A stretch of 59,117 nt of DNA from positions 1-59,117 of the IMG/VR virus record IMGVR_UViG_3300034198_011610; one strand, written 5' to 3'. Source of the DNA: a virus. The notes beneath the pieces were generated by a model. The model saw only the letters and a program-made list of their open reading frames with translations, was not told where the DNA came from and searched no databases. Below are positions 15,364 through 26,000 of the stretch, in pieces. The first letter of the stretch is position 1. Each line of letters begins with the position of its first letter. Made by a program: the position numbers and the translations under genes.

Positions 15364-16308
15364 ATGGCTCAAGGTACTACACGTGGTGTTCCTATTGATA
15401 CAGACGACACACTATCAAATGATAGTGACCTACTTGTTCCCTCTCAGAAAGCTATAAAGGCTTATGTAGATAATAATTTAGGTACAGTAACTTCTGTAGC
15501 AGCATTAACACTTGGTACAACTGGAACAGATTTAAGCTCTACAGTTGCTACGGGGACTACAACACCAGTAATTACTTTAAATGTACCAGATGCCTCAGCG
15601 ACTGCTAGAGGAGTTGTTACTACAGGGACACAAACAATAGCAGGGGCTAAAACACTTTCTACTGCGCCTATATTATCTTCCCTAACGGCATCACAAATAC
15701 TTGCTACAGATGCAAGCAAGAATGTACAGTCTTTAACAACTGCTACATATCCTAGTCTAACCGAATTGAGTTATGTAAAGGGAGTAACATCTGCCTTGCA
15801 AACACAATTAGGTGCTAAACAAGACTTATCACTATCGGCATATAGTTTTAGAGTTAATAACACTAACGCAACAGCAAACGCAGCAGATACTACATATAGA
15901 GACGCTGGGCTTCAAACATACACAGGTACAGCAACATGGACAGGAACAACTGCTCCAAGTGGTACAACAAATCATTCTTACTATTGGAATCAAGTGGGAA
16001 AATTAGTTACACTAAGGATTAATTTATCATATACTGTAGCTGGTAATGCATTGACAATCGTATCAATGACATTACCAACAGATTGCCCAACACCAGCTTC
16101 CCCTAGTGGAGTAACAGCAGCAAACGAAGTAATATCTTATGGGTCTGGAGCTTTAGCTACAGCAAAGACATTAGTTACTTTTGCAACAATAGGAGCTACT
16201 ATAGCTGGATTAAGAAGAAACGCAGCAAACACAGGATATGAAGTAGCTGTAACAAGAGCATCATCAGCTTGGCAATATGCATACGCAACAATACAATACT
16301 TTGTATAA
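15364..16308 (+). CDS. Tail-fibre protein
   Basis: 314 residues from ATG 15364 (in-frame upstream starts overlap the previous gene). The VPSQKAIKAYVDNN motif near residues 25-38 is the familiar fibre neck; SSTVATGTTTPVITLNVPDA and GVVTTGTQTIAGAKTLS continue the shaft. A C-terminal beta domain, about 195-314, may bind the receptor. Overlaps the following gene as TAATG. Confidence 0.7.
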   Translation: MAQGTTRGVPIDTDDTLSNDSDLLVPSQKAIKAYVDNNLGTVTSVAALTLGTTGTDLSSTVATGTTTPVITLNVPDASATARGVVTTGTQTIAGAKTLSTAPILSSLTASQILATDASKNVQSLTTATYPSLTELSYVKGVTSALQTQLGAKQDLSLSAYSFRVNNTNATANAADTTYRDAGLQTYTGTATWTGTTAPSGTTNHSYYWNQVGKLVTLRINLSYTVAGNALTIVSMTLPTDCPTPASPSGVTAANEVISYGSGALATAKTLVTFATIGATIAGLRRNAANTGYEVAVTRASSAWQYAYATIQYFV

Positions 16309-16484
16309 TGAAACATATAGTACAATCAAATACAAAAAATACAGAGTCTTATACTATTGTGGTATTAGATGATTGGAACGGGAATATAGAAGACCATCCA
16401 TCTATTATAGAGCATCCAGAGCTTTTTGAAATAGTTGATTCAGAACTTCCCGAAAAATATCAATTATTAAACTATAATGTGTAA
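16308..16484 (+). CDS. Small acidic protein following the fibre gene
   Basis: 58 residues; starts with ATG 16308 overlapping the fibre stop. It has an acidic centre (DDWNGNIEDHPSIIEHPELF) and could be a fibre assembly partner or a small virion part. Its translational coupling to the fibre suggests a shared job; no family recognised. Confidence 0.5.
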   Translation: MKHIVQSNTKNTESYTIVVLDDWNGNIEDHPSIIEHPELFEIVDSELPEKYQLLNYNV

Positions 16485-16493
16485 TTTTAATTT

Positions 16494-16748
16494 ATGGCAG
16501 CGCCCAATATAATACTTGAACAGGGATATATATTACTACAGCAAATTGGCGAAAGTAAGCTGGGAATAACTATGACCAACAATAACTTCTTGTTTGCAGA
16601 AGCCGTTGCCGTAAATGACTTGAGCGAGAAGTATGACATAGGAAGCACTGTGCTTTTTAATCCCCTTGGAGCTACATTACTAGTATACGATGATGAAACC
16701 TTCTTTTTAATTACAGAAGATAAAATAATATTTAAAGAAGTAAGTTAA
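16494..16748 (+). CDS. Third GroES-like small protein
   Basis: 84 residues. Cpn10 pattern: QGYILLQQIGESKLG at the N-terminus, a loop TMTNNN, LFAEAVAVNDLS, then KYDIGSTVLFNPLGATLLV and a closing EDKIIF strand. Located immediately before the tail hub gene. A fold-level similarity only; the role may be structural rather than as co-chaperonin. Confidence 0.5.
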   Translation: MAAPNIILEQGYILLQQIGESKLGITMTNNNFLFAEAVAVNDLSEKYDIGSTVLFNPLGATLLVYDDETFFLITEDKIIFKEVS

Positions 16749-19700
16749 ATGCAAAACGAAAAAAAATATTTTCTATCTACAGATAGCATGCTTGATGCTG
16801 ACTCAGCAGATTTTGTAGTACCCCAAAATGCATGGGTAAATATGGAGAATGCCAGAACAGGAACAACCGATGCTGGCGTTATTGGTACGGTAGAAAGTAT
16901 TGGAAGCACAGAATTGATTGAAAATAATAATGATTTATATATAGCCATAGGGATGGCTGATGATGTAGAAAATAAAAGATTTGTAACATTTTATTATAAC
17001 ACAAGCGGGAACGGGAATCATAAAATTGAATGTTGTTATACAGATACAAATATGATATATATTGTATTAGAAAGCAATGATGTAACAGGTGGCTTAAACT
17101 TTACATTAGAGCCAATACATAGTGCAAAAATAACAGGTAATATATTATCATGGGTAGATGGTACAAATAACGAACCTAGAAAAATAAATATAGAATCTGG
17201 GATGGTTGCTTATGACCCAACATTCCAAACAGATGCTAATCCTTATGTTTTCCCCTTGAATTTTTCAGAAATAACATTAATTAAACCACCACCAATATAC
17301 ACTCCAAATATTTCAAAGGTATACGAATCAACATATCCTAATAATTTCATAGCAAATGATTCTTTTGAATTTGCTTTTCAATATACTTATTATGATAACG
17401 AAACTACTGTTGTAGGTGCTTATAGTCAAACATCAAAACTTAATTATAGTTTTCAAAATTATAATAAAATAACAGTACAAATGGATGGTAGTGAAAAAAT
17501 CCCAAGTACTGTTAGATTAATTAATTTAATTGTTAGAATAAGCGATGGGACGAGCCAAGGCGGGGATAACGCTGTGATAATAAAAACATGGGACAGGAGT
17601 ATACCGTCAGAAGAACTGGAGATTATTTTACAAAACAATCCCACGTCTGCGCAAAGGTTAACATTTGATTTTTATAATAATATTAGCGGGGAAACTATTG
17701 CGACAGACGATGTTTTAAGACCATTTGATAATGTACCAATTTATTCACACTCTCATGAAGTGGCTAAGAATAGAATATTTTTAGGCAATAACATAGAAGG
17801 ATATGACGCTCCAACACAAACATCATTAAGTGTATCTTTTGGGAATATAGTAGCCCCAACGAGCCTAAATATTACTGGACAACTTTACAGCTTAACTTTG
17901 AATGGAGGTGTTGAAACTTATGGGAATACAGTAACTGGCGGCGGCACTCGACCAAAAACAAGGTATGAATCTTATGTAATATGGGCTAATATTCCTACTA
18001 CGCCAGGCGGAGCTTCGCTTACAGGATTTTGGGAAATACAATCTACCGTAACAAGAGATTATAGTCAGCCATTCGCTGTGGGAAATGGATATATTAATAT
18101 ACCGCTAACGGTTCAAGTAGGTGATTTAATATATGCTGGCAATACAAATCAGCAATTATTTCAATACGTAAAATCTCAGCCGCAAAACCAATATATTTTG
18201 CCTATATCTGTTATAAGCGGTACTACATATGAATATTTAACAAATATAGCTGGTATTCCACCAAATTACAATGGTACTTATTTACCTAGGATACCCATAA
18301 CAGGCGTTACAAACGGAAGTACTTTTAATGTTTTCCCCCAATTAGCTTCGTACAAATATGGGGTAGTCTTTTATGATTACGCTATGAGGAAATGCGGCGT
18401 TACGCCATATCAAAAAAATGAACTTCAATTACAATATACATTTACGGATATTATTCAATCTGTTTTACCCAATACAATTGTATTTACAAATAATTATGGT
18501 TCTTATTTTAGAGCTGGGGATAGATTAGTGATAGGGGGTAATAGTGTACTGACTGGTATCTATACAGTGCAATCTATTGTAAATACAACCACAATTACGT
18601 TAACTCAAAATTTATCAACACCAATAACTGTTAATACTTCGTTTTCTATATTTAGGTTATCAACAAATGCACCAACTACATCAATAAGAAATTACTCTTA
18701 CTCAAGCGGTGGTATAGGTTCTATATCTTGGACTTTAATAAATACTCTTAATAATACAAACGAAATACCAGAATGGGCTTATTATTATTCTGTTGTTAAA
18801 ACATTAAACTTAAGAACAAGATATTTTATACAAGGATATTCGGATGGTTCTAATACAAAATATGCTAGCAGAAATTCAACAGGAGCTTTTACGTATCAAA
18901 ATAGCTCTACGTTCAACGGAACAAATACGGTTGGCATTGCAATAGACACAACGTCAATAATAAGTGCGGGATTAGGGTATCAATATACAGAAGGAGATAT
19001 TTGTATATTAGTAAAAAATGACGCAGCTAATACTTCTTATCAATTACCAGTTATAGGACAAGATGGCAATTATGTTATATTAAGCGCACGAAACATAGGC
19101 ACGTTGGGGAATGCCGCAGATAAGTTTATTTATGAGATATATACACCATACCAAACAAGCGAGCAAGAGCCGTACTATGAAATGGGTGAAATATATCAAA
19201 TATCTAATCCAACAACAGCCAATAGAGCATACACAATAACTAATGGTAATTTTATTGGAGATACATATATATTGCTAAGGAGTTTTGGCGCAAATAATAC
19301 ATATTTTGCAAACGCAATGTCTCCAAATGATTTGTATTACAAAAGATGGGACACAGATGCTAGTAAGATTAATTTCATAACCAAGCTGGGAAGAACTAAC
19401 AATACAACACAAATATCATGGAGCGATACTGTTGTTTCTGGCACTCAAATAAACGGCTCTAGTACATTTAGGATAGGCAATGATACATACGTGCCAGATG
19501 ATTGCGGGGCTATATCAAAATTGATATTGACTTCTAAGGTACAAGAACAAGGAACGGTTATGTTGTCTATATGTACCAATGAAACTAATTCAATGTATCT
19601 AGGGGAAACGCAGATAACGGACTCTACGGGTAAGGTACAATTCTTTGGGGCTAATGCTTCGCAAGTAATTAGTACAATTAATACGTTAAAGGGAAGTTTT

Positions 19701-20585
19701 GGTACAGTAAATCCAGAGGCGGTTACGGAGTTTAGAGGAAGCGTATTTTATCCAGATGCCAACAGGGGTGTTTGGGTTCAGTATTCTTCTAACGGTCTTT
19801 TTCCCATCTCTAACTATAAAATGACAAGGTTCTGGAAGCTATTCTTCCAAAGATATCTAAGCCCAGAAGGACAGCAATACATGTCTAGCAATAATATCAG
19901 ACCTTATCTGTTTAGTACTGTAGACGCAAGTCACTTAGAGCTATTGATATCCATACCAGAAATATACGACACTCCACCAAAGGGTTATTTAGTTGACTAT
20001 CCTAATGAGGTGTATCCGTTTGATATTTATGATGGCAAGGGGAAGTCAATAGTATTCTGTCTAGAAAATACAGGAGTACAACCACACTGGCAAGGCTCGT
20101 ATTCTTTTAATCCAGAGCAATTCATGTGTTTACAAAATAAATTGTATTCCGTAAAAGACGGTAATTTGTATCAGCACAATATGACCGATTCGTTTAATAA
20201 TTTCTATGGCACGCAATATACTTCCAAAATAATGGTTGTATCTAATCAATTGCCACAAAGACCAAAGGTTTACAATAATGTGTCTGTTGAAGCTAACATG
20301 AAGCCAATATTTGTTTACTTTTACAATGATTACCCATACCTACAAACATCAGACCTTGAAGACGTTGATTTCAGAGACTTAGAAGGAGTTTATTACGCAA
20401 CATTGTACAGGAACAAGATAATAGACAACGGAAGCGGAACGCTCCAAACAACAGCTTTATTGACTGGGGAAAAGATGAGAAACGTGGCTATGAAGATTAT
20501 GCTTGAGTTTGATGTGACAGAAGTTCCCCTTGAGCTAAAGTTTTTAAACATTGGCTACGATATATCTAAAGGACATACTACATGA
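16749..20585 (+). CDS. Large tail hub / stabilisation protein
   Basis: 1,278 residues, almost wholly beta-rich, without signal peptide or enzyme motif. The N-terminal ADFVVPQNAWVNMENARTG, the IGMADDVENKRF strand and a series of repeated beta blades match the very long tail hub ('muzzle' or stabilisation) proteins that close the tail of Bacteroidetes podoviruses. Directly follows the GroES-like gene and overlaps the GNAT-like gene by 4 bp. Confidence 0.75.
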   Translation: MQNEKKYFLSTDSMLDADSADFVVPQNAWVNMENARTGTTDAGVIGTVESIGSTELIENNNDLYIAIGMADDVENKRFVTFYYNTSGNGNHKIECCYTDTNMIYIVLESNDVTGGLNFTLEPIHSAKITGNILSWVDGTNNEPRKINIESGMVAYDPTFQTDANPYVFPLNFSEITLIKPPPIYTPNISKVYESTYPNNFIANDSFEFAFQYTYYDNETTVVGAYSQTSKLNYSFQNYNKITVQMDGSEKIPSTVRLINLIVRISDGTSQGGDNAVIIKTWDRSIPSEELEIILQNNPTSAQRLTFDFYNNISGETIATDDVLRPFDNVPIYSHSHEVAKNRIFLGNNIEGYDAPTQTSLSVSFGNIVAPTSLNITGQLYSLTLNGGVETYGNTVTGGGTRPKTRYESYVIWANIPTTPGGASLTGFWEIQSTVTRDYSQPFAVGNGYINIPLTVQVGDLIYAGNTNQQLFQYVKSQPQNQYILPISVISGTTYEYLTNIAGIPPNYNGTYLPRIPITGVTNGSTFNVFPQLASYKYGVVFYDYAMRKCGVTPYQKNELQLQYTFTDIIQSVLPNTIVFTNNYGSYFRAGDRLVIGGNSVLTGIYTVQSIVNTTTITLTQNLSTPITVNTSFSIFRLSTNAPTTSIRNYSYSSGGIGSISWTLINTLNNTNEIPEWAYYYSVVKTLNLRTRYFIQGYSDGSNTKYASRNSTGAFTYQNSSTFNGTNTVGIAIDTTSIISAGLGYQYTEGDICILVKNDAANTSYQLPVIGQDGNYVILSARNIGTLGNAADKFIYEIYTPYQTSEQEPYYEMGEIYQISNPTTANRAYTITNGNFIGDTYILLRSFGANNTYFANAMSPNDLYYKRWDTDASKINFITKLGRTNNTTQISWSDTVVSGTQINGSSTFRIGNDTYVPDDCGAISKLILTSKVQEQGTVMLSICTNETNSMYLGETQITDSTGKVQFFGANASQVISTINTLKGSFGTVNPEAVTEFRGSVFYPDANRGVWVQYSSNGLFPISNYKMTRFWKLFFQRYLSPEGQQYMSSNNIRPYLFSTVDASHLELLISIPEIYDTPPKGYLVDYPNEVYPFDIYDGKGKSIVFCLENTGVQPHWQGSYSFNPEQFMCLQNKLYSVKDGNLYQHNMTDSFNNFYGTQYTSKIMVVSNQLPQRPKVYNNVSVEANMKPIFVYFYNDYPYLQTSDLEDVDFRDLEGVYYATLYRNKIIDNGSGTLQTTALLTGEKMRNVAMKIMLEFDVTEVPLELKFLNIGYDISKGHTT

Positions 20586-21031
20586 TAGAATTTCAAATAA
20601 TTTCAATTGAGGAATTAAAAGATTTAATATATTTATCCTACGAAAATGATACTGAATTAGTAAAAAGGTTTCATAGCATAAACATAGACAACGAAGAGCA
20701 TAGCCTTGAAGAGTGCGTAGATACAACATACGACAGAATAATAGAGGCTGGGGAAGAAGTAAAACAAGATATTTTTAAAGTTCTTTATAATGGGGAAGAT
20801 ATCGGATATATGGTTATATTTGGAAGCGTTTTGTATAGTTTTGCTATTTTCCCCTCGTTTAGAAAAAAAGATATATTAAATTTGTGGTGGGAGGAAGTAA
20901 AGGAATTATTTGGAGGAGAGTTTGGAACTTTAATATACAACAACAATATTAGATGCTTAATTTTCTTATTGAAAAATGATATGAAAATAGTAGCAGAAGA
21001 AAATAGTATTTTATTATTAAAAAATATATAA
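20582..21031 (+). CDS. GNAT acetyltransferase-like protein
   Basis: 149 residues. VLYNGEDIGYMVIFGSVLYSF is the central beta hairpin, FPSFRKKDILNLWWEE replaces the acetyl-CoA loop, and LIYNNNIRCLIFLLKND forms the last strand-helix pair of GNAT folds. The loop Q/RxxGxG/A motif is poorly kept, so activity is uncertain. GNAT-like proteins beside tail genes are common in Bacteroidetes phages. Confidence 0.6.
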   Translation: MIEFQIISIEELKDLIYLSYENDTELVKRFHSINIDNEEHSLEECVDTTYDRIIEAGEEVKQDIFKVLYNGEDIGYMVIFGSVLYSFAIFPSFRKKDILNLWWEEVKELFGGEFGTLIYNNNIRCLIFLLKNDMKIVAEENSILLLKNI

Positions 21032-21032
21032 T

Positions 21033-21638
21033 ATGCCAATAATTGTAGGAGCTGGTATAGGTCTTGTAGGTAGCGTAGGGAAGATGTTTCAAAGAGGGAA
21101 GGCTAACAAAGAATTAAAGAATTTAATGAATACAATGCCTCAGTATAAAGAAAATCCTCTTTTTGCTCAAAGGCTTGGATTAGCTCAAACACTTTTGAAT
21201 GCGCGTATGCCAGGAGCTGCTGCTGCCGAAAGAAATATATATCAGACGCAAGCAAATCAAATGGCTAATGTACAAAGAGGTGCTACAAGTGGAAGTGATG
21301 TTTTATTGGCTGGTGCTGGAGCTGCTGGGCAGGCTGGACAAGCATTTAATCAATTAGGTCAAGCAGAAGCGGCTGATTATCAAAGAAGATACGGCAATTT
21401 AGCACAAGCTCAAGATGCACAAGCCGCAGAACAACAAAGAGTATACGAAGACCAATTAAGAAGGTATCAAACGCAAGCTCAACTTCAAGGAGCTATACAA
21501 GAAAATAGGGCTTCTACGTGGGGCGATATTGGCAACTTAGGCATGAGCTTTGCAACCATGAGTGCTGACGCTGGGCTAAATAGTTATTTAGGGAAGGGCA
21601 AGAAGAAGGGAAAAGACGATACGGAAACAACAGGGTAG
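21033..21638 (+). CDS. Virion internal (ejection) protein, small
   Basis: 201 residues. Ala/Gln/Gly-rich with long helices (QANQMANVQRGATSGSDVLL, QAQLQGAIQENRASTW), a hydrophobic N-terminal stretch (IIVGAGIGLVGSVGKMF) and a very basic C-terminus KGKKKGKDD. This is the pattern of ejected internal proteins that line the DNA exit path in podoviruses (T7 gp14-like analogy). First of three cargo genes. Confidence 0.65.
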   Translation: MPIIVGAGIGLVGSVGKMFQRGKANKELKNLMNTMPQYKENPLFAQRLGLAQTLLNARMPGAAAAERNIYQTQANQMANVQRGATSGSDVLLAGAGAAGQAGQAFNQLGQAEAADYQRRYGNLAQAQDAQAAEQQRVYEDQLRRYQTQAQLQGAIQENRASTWGDIGNLGMSFATMSADAGLNSYLGKGKKKGKDDTETTG

Positions 21639-21672
21639 TAATAATTCCCCTTTACTTAAAATAGATTAAACA

Positions 21673-23055
21673 ATGGCATTAGATTTAACAGGATTTACTA
21701 TACCAGAACAAAAGTTTGAAGGCTTATATAAGCTAGGGGAAGAACTTGCAGCTCAAAGAAAAGCTAAACAGGATGCAAAAATAGCAGAAGCAAAAGCTGC
21801 TAAAGATGCTGCTGATAAGCTAAAAGCTAATCAAGACACAAACTTTAAATTATTGCGTGAAATGGCAGACCCGTCTAAAATAAATAGCGGAGCGCCAACA
21901 GACCCTGTATTAATTGAAGAGATGGGACAAGGGTTTGATGAATTGATGAAATATTTAAATGACAACCCAGGAACGTCTACTGCACAATTAATACAAAAGG
22001 CATATCCAATTACATCTAAGATAGTTGGAAGAGAAAAGGTATCTAAAATTATAGAAGATGATATAAAACAAAATGTTACAAAATTAGACCCTAAAATAAT
22101 TGATATAGGCGCATATACTAAAAGATTAAAAGAAAAGATTTATTATGATGAAGACAAGGATGGCAATTTAGTATTAAAAGACCCAGGTAGTATAAAAATA
22201 GACCCTAGCGTATATCAAGAAGTAGCTGATGAATATGCAGATGAAATTTATGATGCAAAAGGAGTTTTAGATGTAGCAAGAAAAATAGAAAAAGTGCAAA
22301 CGACTACTCAAGTGGGTAACACAACGACAGCTGTTTCGCTATATCCTTGGCAAAAAATTGATAAAGATGGCAAGCCAGTTACTATAGTAGAAAAGGCTAC
22401 TCAAATGGATGAAAATAATCAACCTGTAGATTTAACAGATGAAAATGGTAACCCGATTTATGCATTACCAGAGAATATATATAACACAATCGTTTCGTAT
22501 GACGACACTATAGAAAAATACTTAAATGGACAATTAAAATCAGTATCTAGGGCATTAAATAAGGAAGTAGACCCTACTAGTCAAGAAGGGGTATTGTATA
22601 AAAGGGCATTATTAGCAGAATTATTAGGTGGATTTGGTGGAGGCGCTATTAAGAAAACGACCAAAACATATCGTCCAAGAACAAGTGGAGGAAGAGGTGG
22701 CTCTGCTGCTGATAGAGATAAAGCACAAAAAAGAACAAGATTGGCAGATACAGTTAATAATAGGGATGTAGATGCTGACGGATATGTAAATGTAACTGAT
22801 ATCTTCCCTGGATATAAATATGGGAAAAAATCATTTGGCAGAAATGGAGTAAAATATAACCCAGATACTCAAAAATTTAAGTTGACAGTAATTGACGAAG
22901 ATGGTAATACATCCGAAGAAGAAAAACCATTTAATGAAGTAGTTACAATATTACAGGGAAGTAATTCAGATAAAAACTTAGATTTCTTAGACGGATTTAT
23001 AGAAGCTAAACCTAGAGCAGAAAAAACAAAAGGTACAAAAAAGAAAATTTTTTAG
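21673..23055 (+). CDS. Virion ejection protein, mid-size
   Basis: 460 residues. Charged coiled-coil region with Lys/Ala repeats (KQDAKIAEAKAAKDAADKLK, residues about 34-53), then a globular part and a Lys/Arg-rich C-terminus. No catalytic motif recognised. Together with the giant downstream protein it should form the ejected cargo. Confidence 0.65.
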   Translation: MALDLTGFTIPEQKFEGLYKLGEELAAQRKAKQDAKIAEAKAAKDAADKLKANQDTNFKLLREMADPSKINSGAPTDPVLIEEMGQGFDELMKYLNDNPGTSTAQLIQKAYPITSKIVGREKVSKIIEDDIKQNVTKLDPKIIDIGAYTKRLKEKIYYDEDKDGNLVLKDPGSIKIDPSVYQEVADEYADEIYDAKGVLDVARKIEKVQTTTQVGNTTTAVSLYPWQKIDKDGKPVTIVEKATQMDENNQPVDLTDENGNPIYALPENIYNTIVSYDDTIEKYLNGQLKSVSRALNKEVDPTSQEGVLYKRALLAELLGGFGGGAIKKTTKTYRPRTSGGRGGSAADRDKAQKRTRLADTVNNRDVDADGYVNVTDIFPGYKYGKKSFGRNGVKYNPDTQKFKLTVIDEDGNTSEEEKPFNEVVTILQGSNSDKNLDFLDGFIEAKPRAEKTKGTKKKIF

Positions 23056-23082
23056 GTTAATAATAAATTTTAAATAAAAGAT

Positions 23083-26000
23083 ATGCCAGCACCAGTATCA
23101 AAGTCAAGTGAATTATATAGAAAGTTAATTAAAGATGGATATACAGCAGAAAATATAGGCAGTGAAGAAGAGTTTACTAAAAAAGCATCAACAAAAGAAG
23201 GGGCTAGTAAATTGCATTCTGTTTTGTTATCTGAAGGTTATACTGAAGATAACTTAGGCAATATAGATGAATTCACTACTAAGCTAGTGTCAGTTTCTCC
23301 CGATAAAAAAAAAGTATCTACTACAGGTCAGCCAGCTTCATCAGAAGGATTACAGGATGGCGGCTTAGAATCTACAACATCTACGACTGAACCAAAAACA
23401 ACTCCAGAGCAGCCTAAAGGAATTGTAATTGGAGAAACAACGGGCAGCACATTTCGTACAAAAGATTTTGCAGCAGAACCATCTCCAGATAAATCTTACT
23501 ATAGAGTTGATTATAAAGATGAAAAAAATCAACCAGCTCATAAATATTTTGAAAGCGAAGAGGATAGTAGAATATTTTTTAAGAATGTTCCAACCCCTTC
23601 AACTGGTGTTACAGGATATTATGAAAAATTACCCAAAGGGGAGATTATTGAAAAAGTATCAACACCTCCCATTCCACCAACCCCAATAGATTTATCATTT
23701 AAAGCAAACGAACTATTAAATAAAAAAATAGCTACTGGAGTATCTTCCCCAACAGGCGCTATAGGTATAACACCAATAGACCTTACAACATACAAAAAAG
23801 ATGAAGAAGCAATTGCTGAAGCTAAGAAAATAAAATTAGATTTAGCTGCTCAAGGATATGACGCGGATAAAATTTATGATGACTTTAAAGATATTAATAC
23901 TTCTTTGCTATTTGATGATAACAAAGAATCAATAATGAATAATTATAAAAATAATCCAAATAAATATGAAAAAGATATAGCTATTTTAAAATTTACATCT
24001 CAATTGGCACAAGCAATACATAATATGCCAGAAGATAAAAGATTTGACCCTATTCGCGGTAGTTTACAAGAAGTATCATTTAAAAGGGATTTAAATTACA
24101 ATGAATTAAGAAAGAATACAAAAAACATAACAGATAATATAAGATTCTATGCTGGGGATAATTATGCTAATGATTTATTAAAAAATGTAGCTATAATACA
24201 AAGCGATATTTATGGTAGTGCCATAATAAATAATGATGAAAATATAAAAAATGATACAAGGTCTAATTATTTAAATAATAATCAAATAGGCGCTCTTCAA
24301 TATTTAGAAGATACAAATCCAGAAATAGCAAAGGGATATGAAGTATTAATGATAGACTCTTCTTTAATTAAAAAAAATAGTAAAGAAGAAGCTGGATGGC
24401 AAGAAAAAGCATTTGCTTTAGAATCAATAGGGTTGCAATTACAAAAAACTACTTTAAAGTCAATATTAGACGACCCAAATGTAATTGAAAATATTGGCGC
24501 AGAAGAAGCAATAAATTATGCATCTAAATTAGATGAAGTAGATAAACAAATACAAGGGTTATATACAAAATACCCTCATGCAGCTATTAGAGAAGCTACT
24601 GAAGCAGCTATGGATTTGACCGATAATATTCCTAGTATTGGGTGGGCAAATAAGCCTTTTGTGTCTGCGGGGAATGCAATCTATAATACTATTACTGGAG
24701 TATATGAATTTGCGTCAGAGCCATTTAGAAATAACGAAGAAAGCAAATTATTCCAATTAGATTTAATTGGAGAAGACATACTTAGAACCCCAAGTAAATA
24801 TCTTCTTAAGAGTCAGCAAATGAAAAAAACGTATGACTGGAAATTATCTCCAGAAGTACAAAAAAAGTATGACGACATTATGAATGATAAGTCATTATCA
24901 ATAAATGACAAAACAACTTACGTATATAATTTATTAAAAGACAATCCAAACGGATATACAAGAATACCTGTCCATAATACTAAATTAAATGTAAATCCAT
25001 CCACTATCTATTATAGTGTTACTGAACTTGCTGCATCTTTAGTTCCATATATGGCATTAGAAATGGCAACTGGCGGAGGAGCTACAGCTAGTATAATAAG
25101 AAAAATATCATCTTCATTTATAGCCGCTGCTGCTACTGGATTCCATGATAATTATGTACAAGCTATTAAAGAAGGTTCGTCAAATCCATACAGGCAAGCT
25201 ATAATAACAACCGCTATAATGAGCGCTGCTATGGCTGGCGCTGGTACACCTTCTATGATAAAATCAATGTTAGGCACAAAATCCGCTATAGGAGAAGTTG
25301 TGTCTAAACTTACTGATGATGAAATATATAATGTTTTAAATAAAATAAAAAATGGTTCTTTAAAAAATAAAATAATTGATTTTGGAGAAACAATTGGTAA
25401 AAACACTTATAAATCAATAGTAGAAGGGGCTAAAGGTGGCGCAAAATTTGAATTAACAATGTTAGCTGCTAAAGAATTAGACGCCGAAACAAAAAACCAA
25501 AAATTATCTAGGGAGGAATTATTTACAGATGCTTTATTGGGTGTTTTAAATTTTACAATATTTGGGGGTGTTACTGGATTAGGAAAATCTGCTTATAAAT
25601 CAATTACAGATATCCAAGGTGGAGCTTTAATAAAAGCTAGCGAAAATCCAGTATTATATTTAAAAGCGGCTGAAAAGCAATTATCAGACAATCTTTTAAC
25701 TAAAAATGAATATGACCAAATTAAAGACAATATAGAGACTGCATCAAGAGTTGCTGATAATATTAGATATGTAGATGAAAATGGTAATGAATTATCTGAA
25801 GCAAATAAAGCTAAACTTCTTGCAGCTAAAATACAACAATATAAACTAAGAGAGCAAGCTAATGGAGACATCCCCACAAAATTAAGGGATAAGATAGATG
25901 ATGAAATAAATGAGGTAGAAGCATATGTTGAAGAAATACAAAAACCAAAAGAATATGATACAGAAAACACAACAGGGTTACCAAGTGAAGTCAGAGTCGG

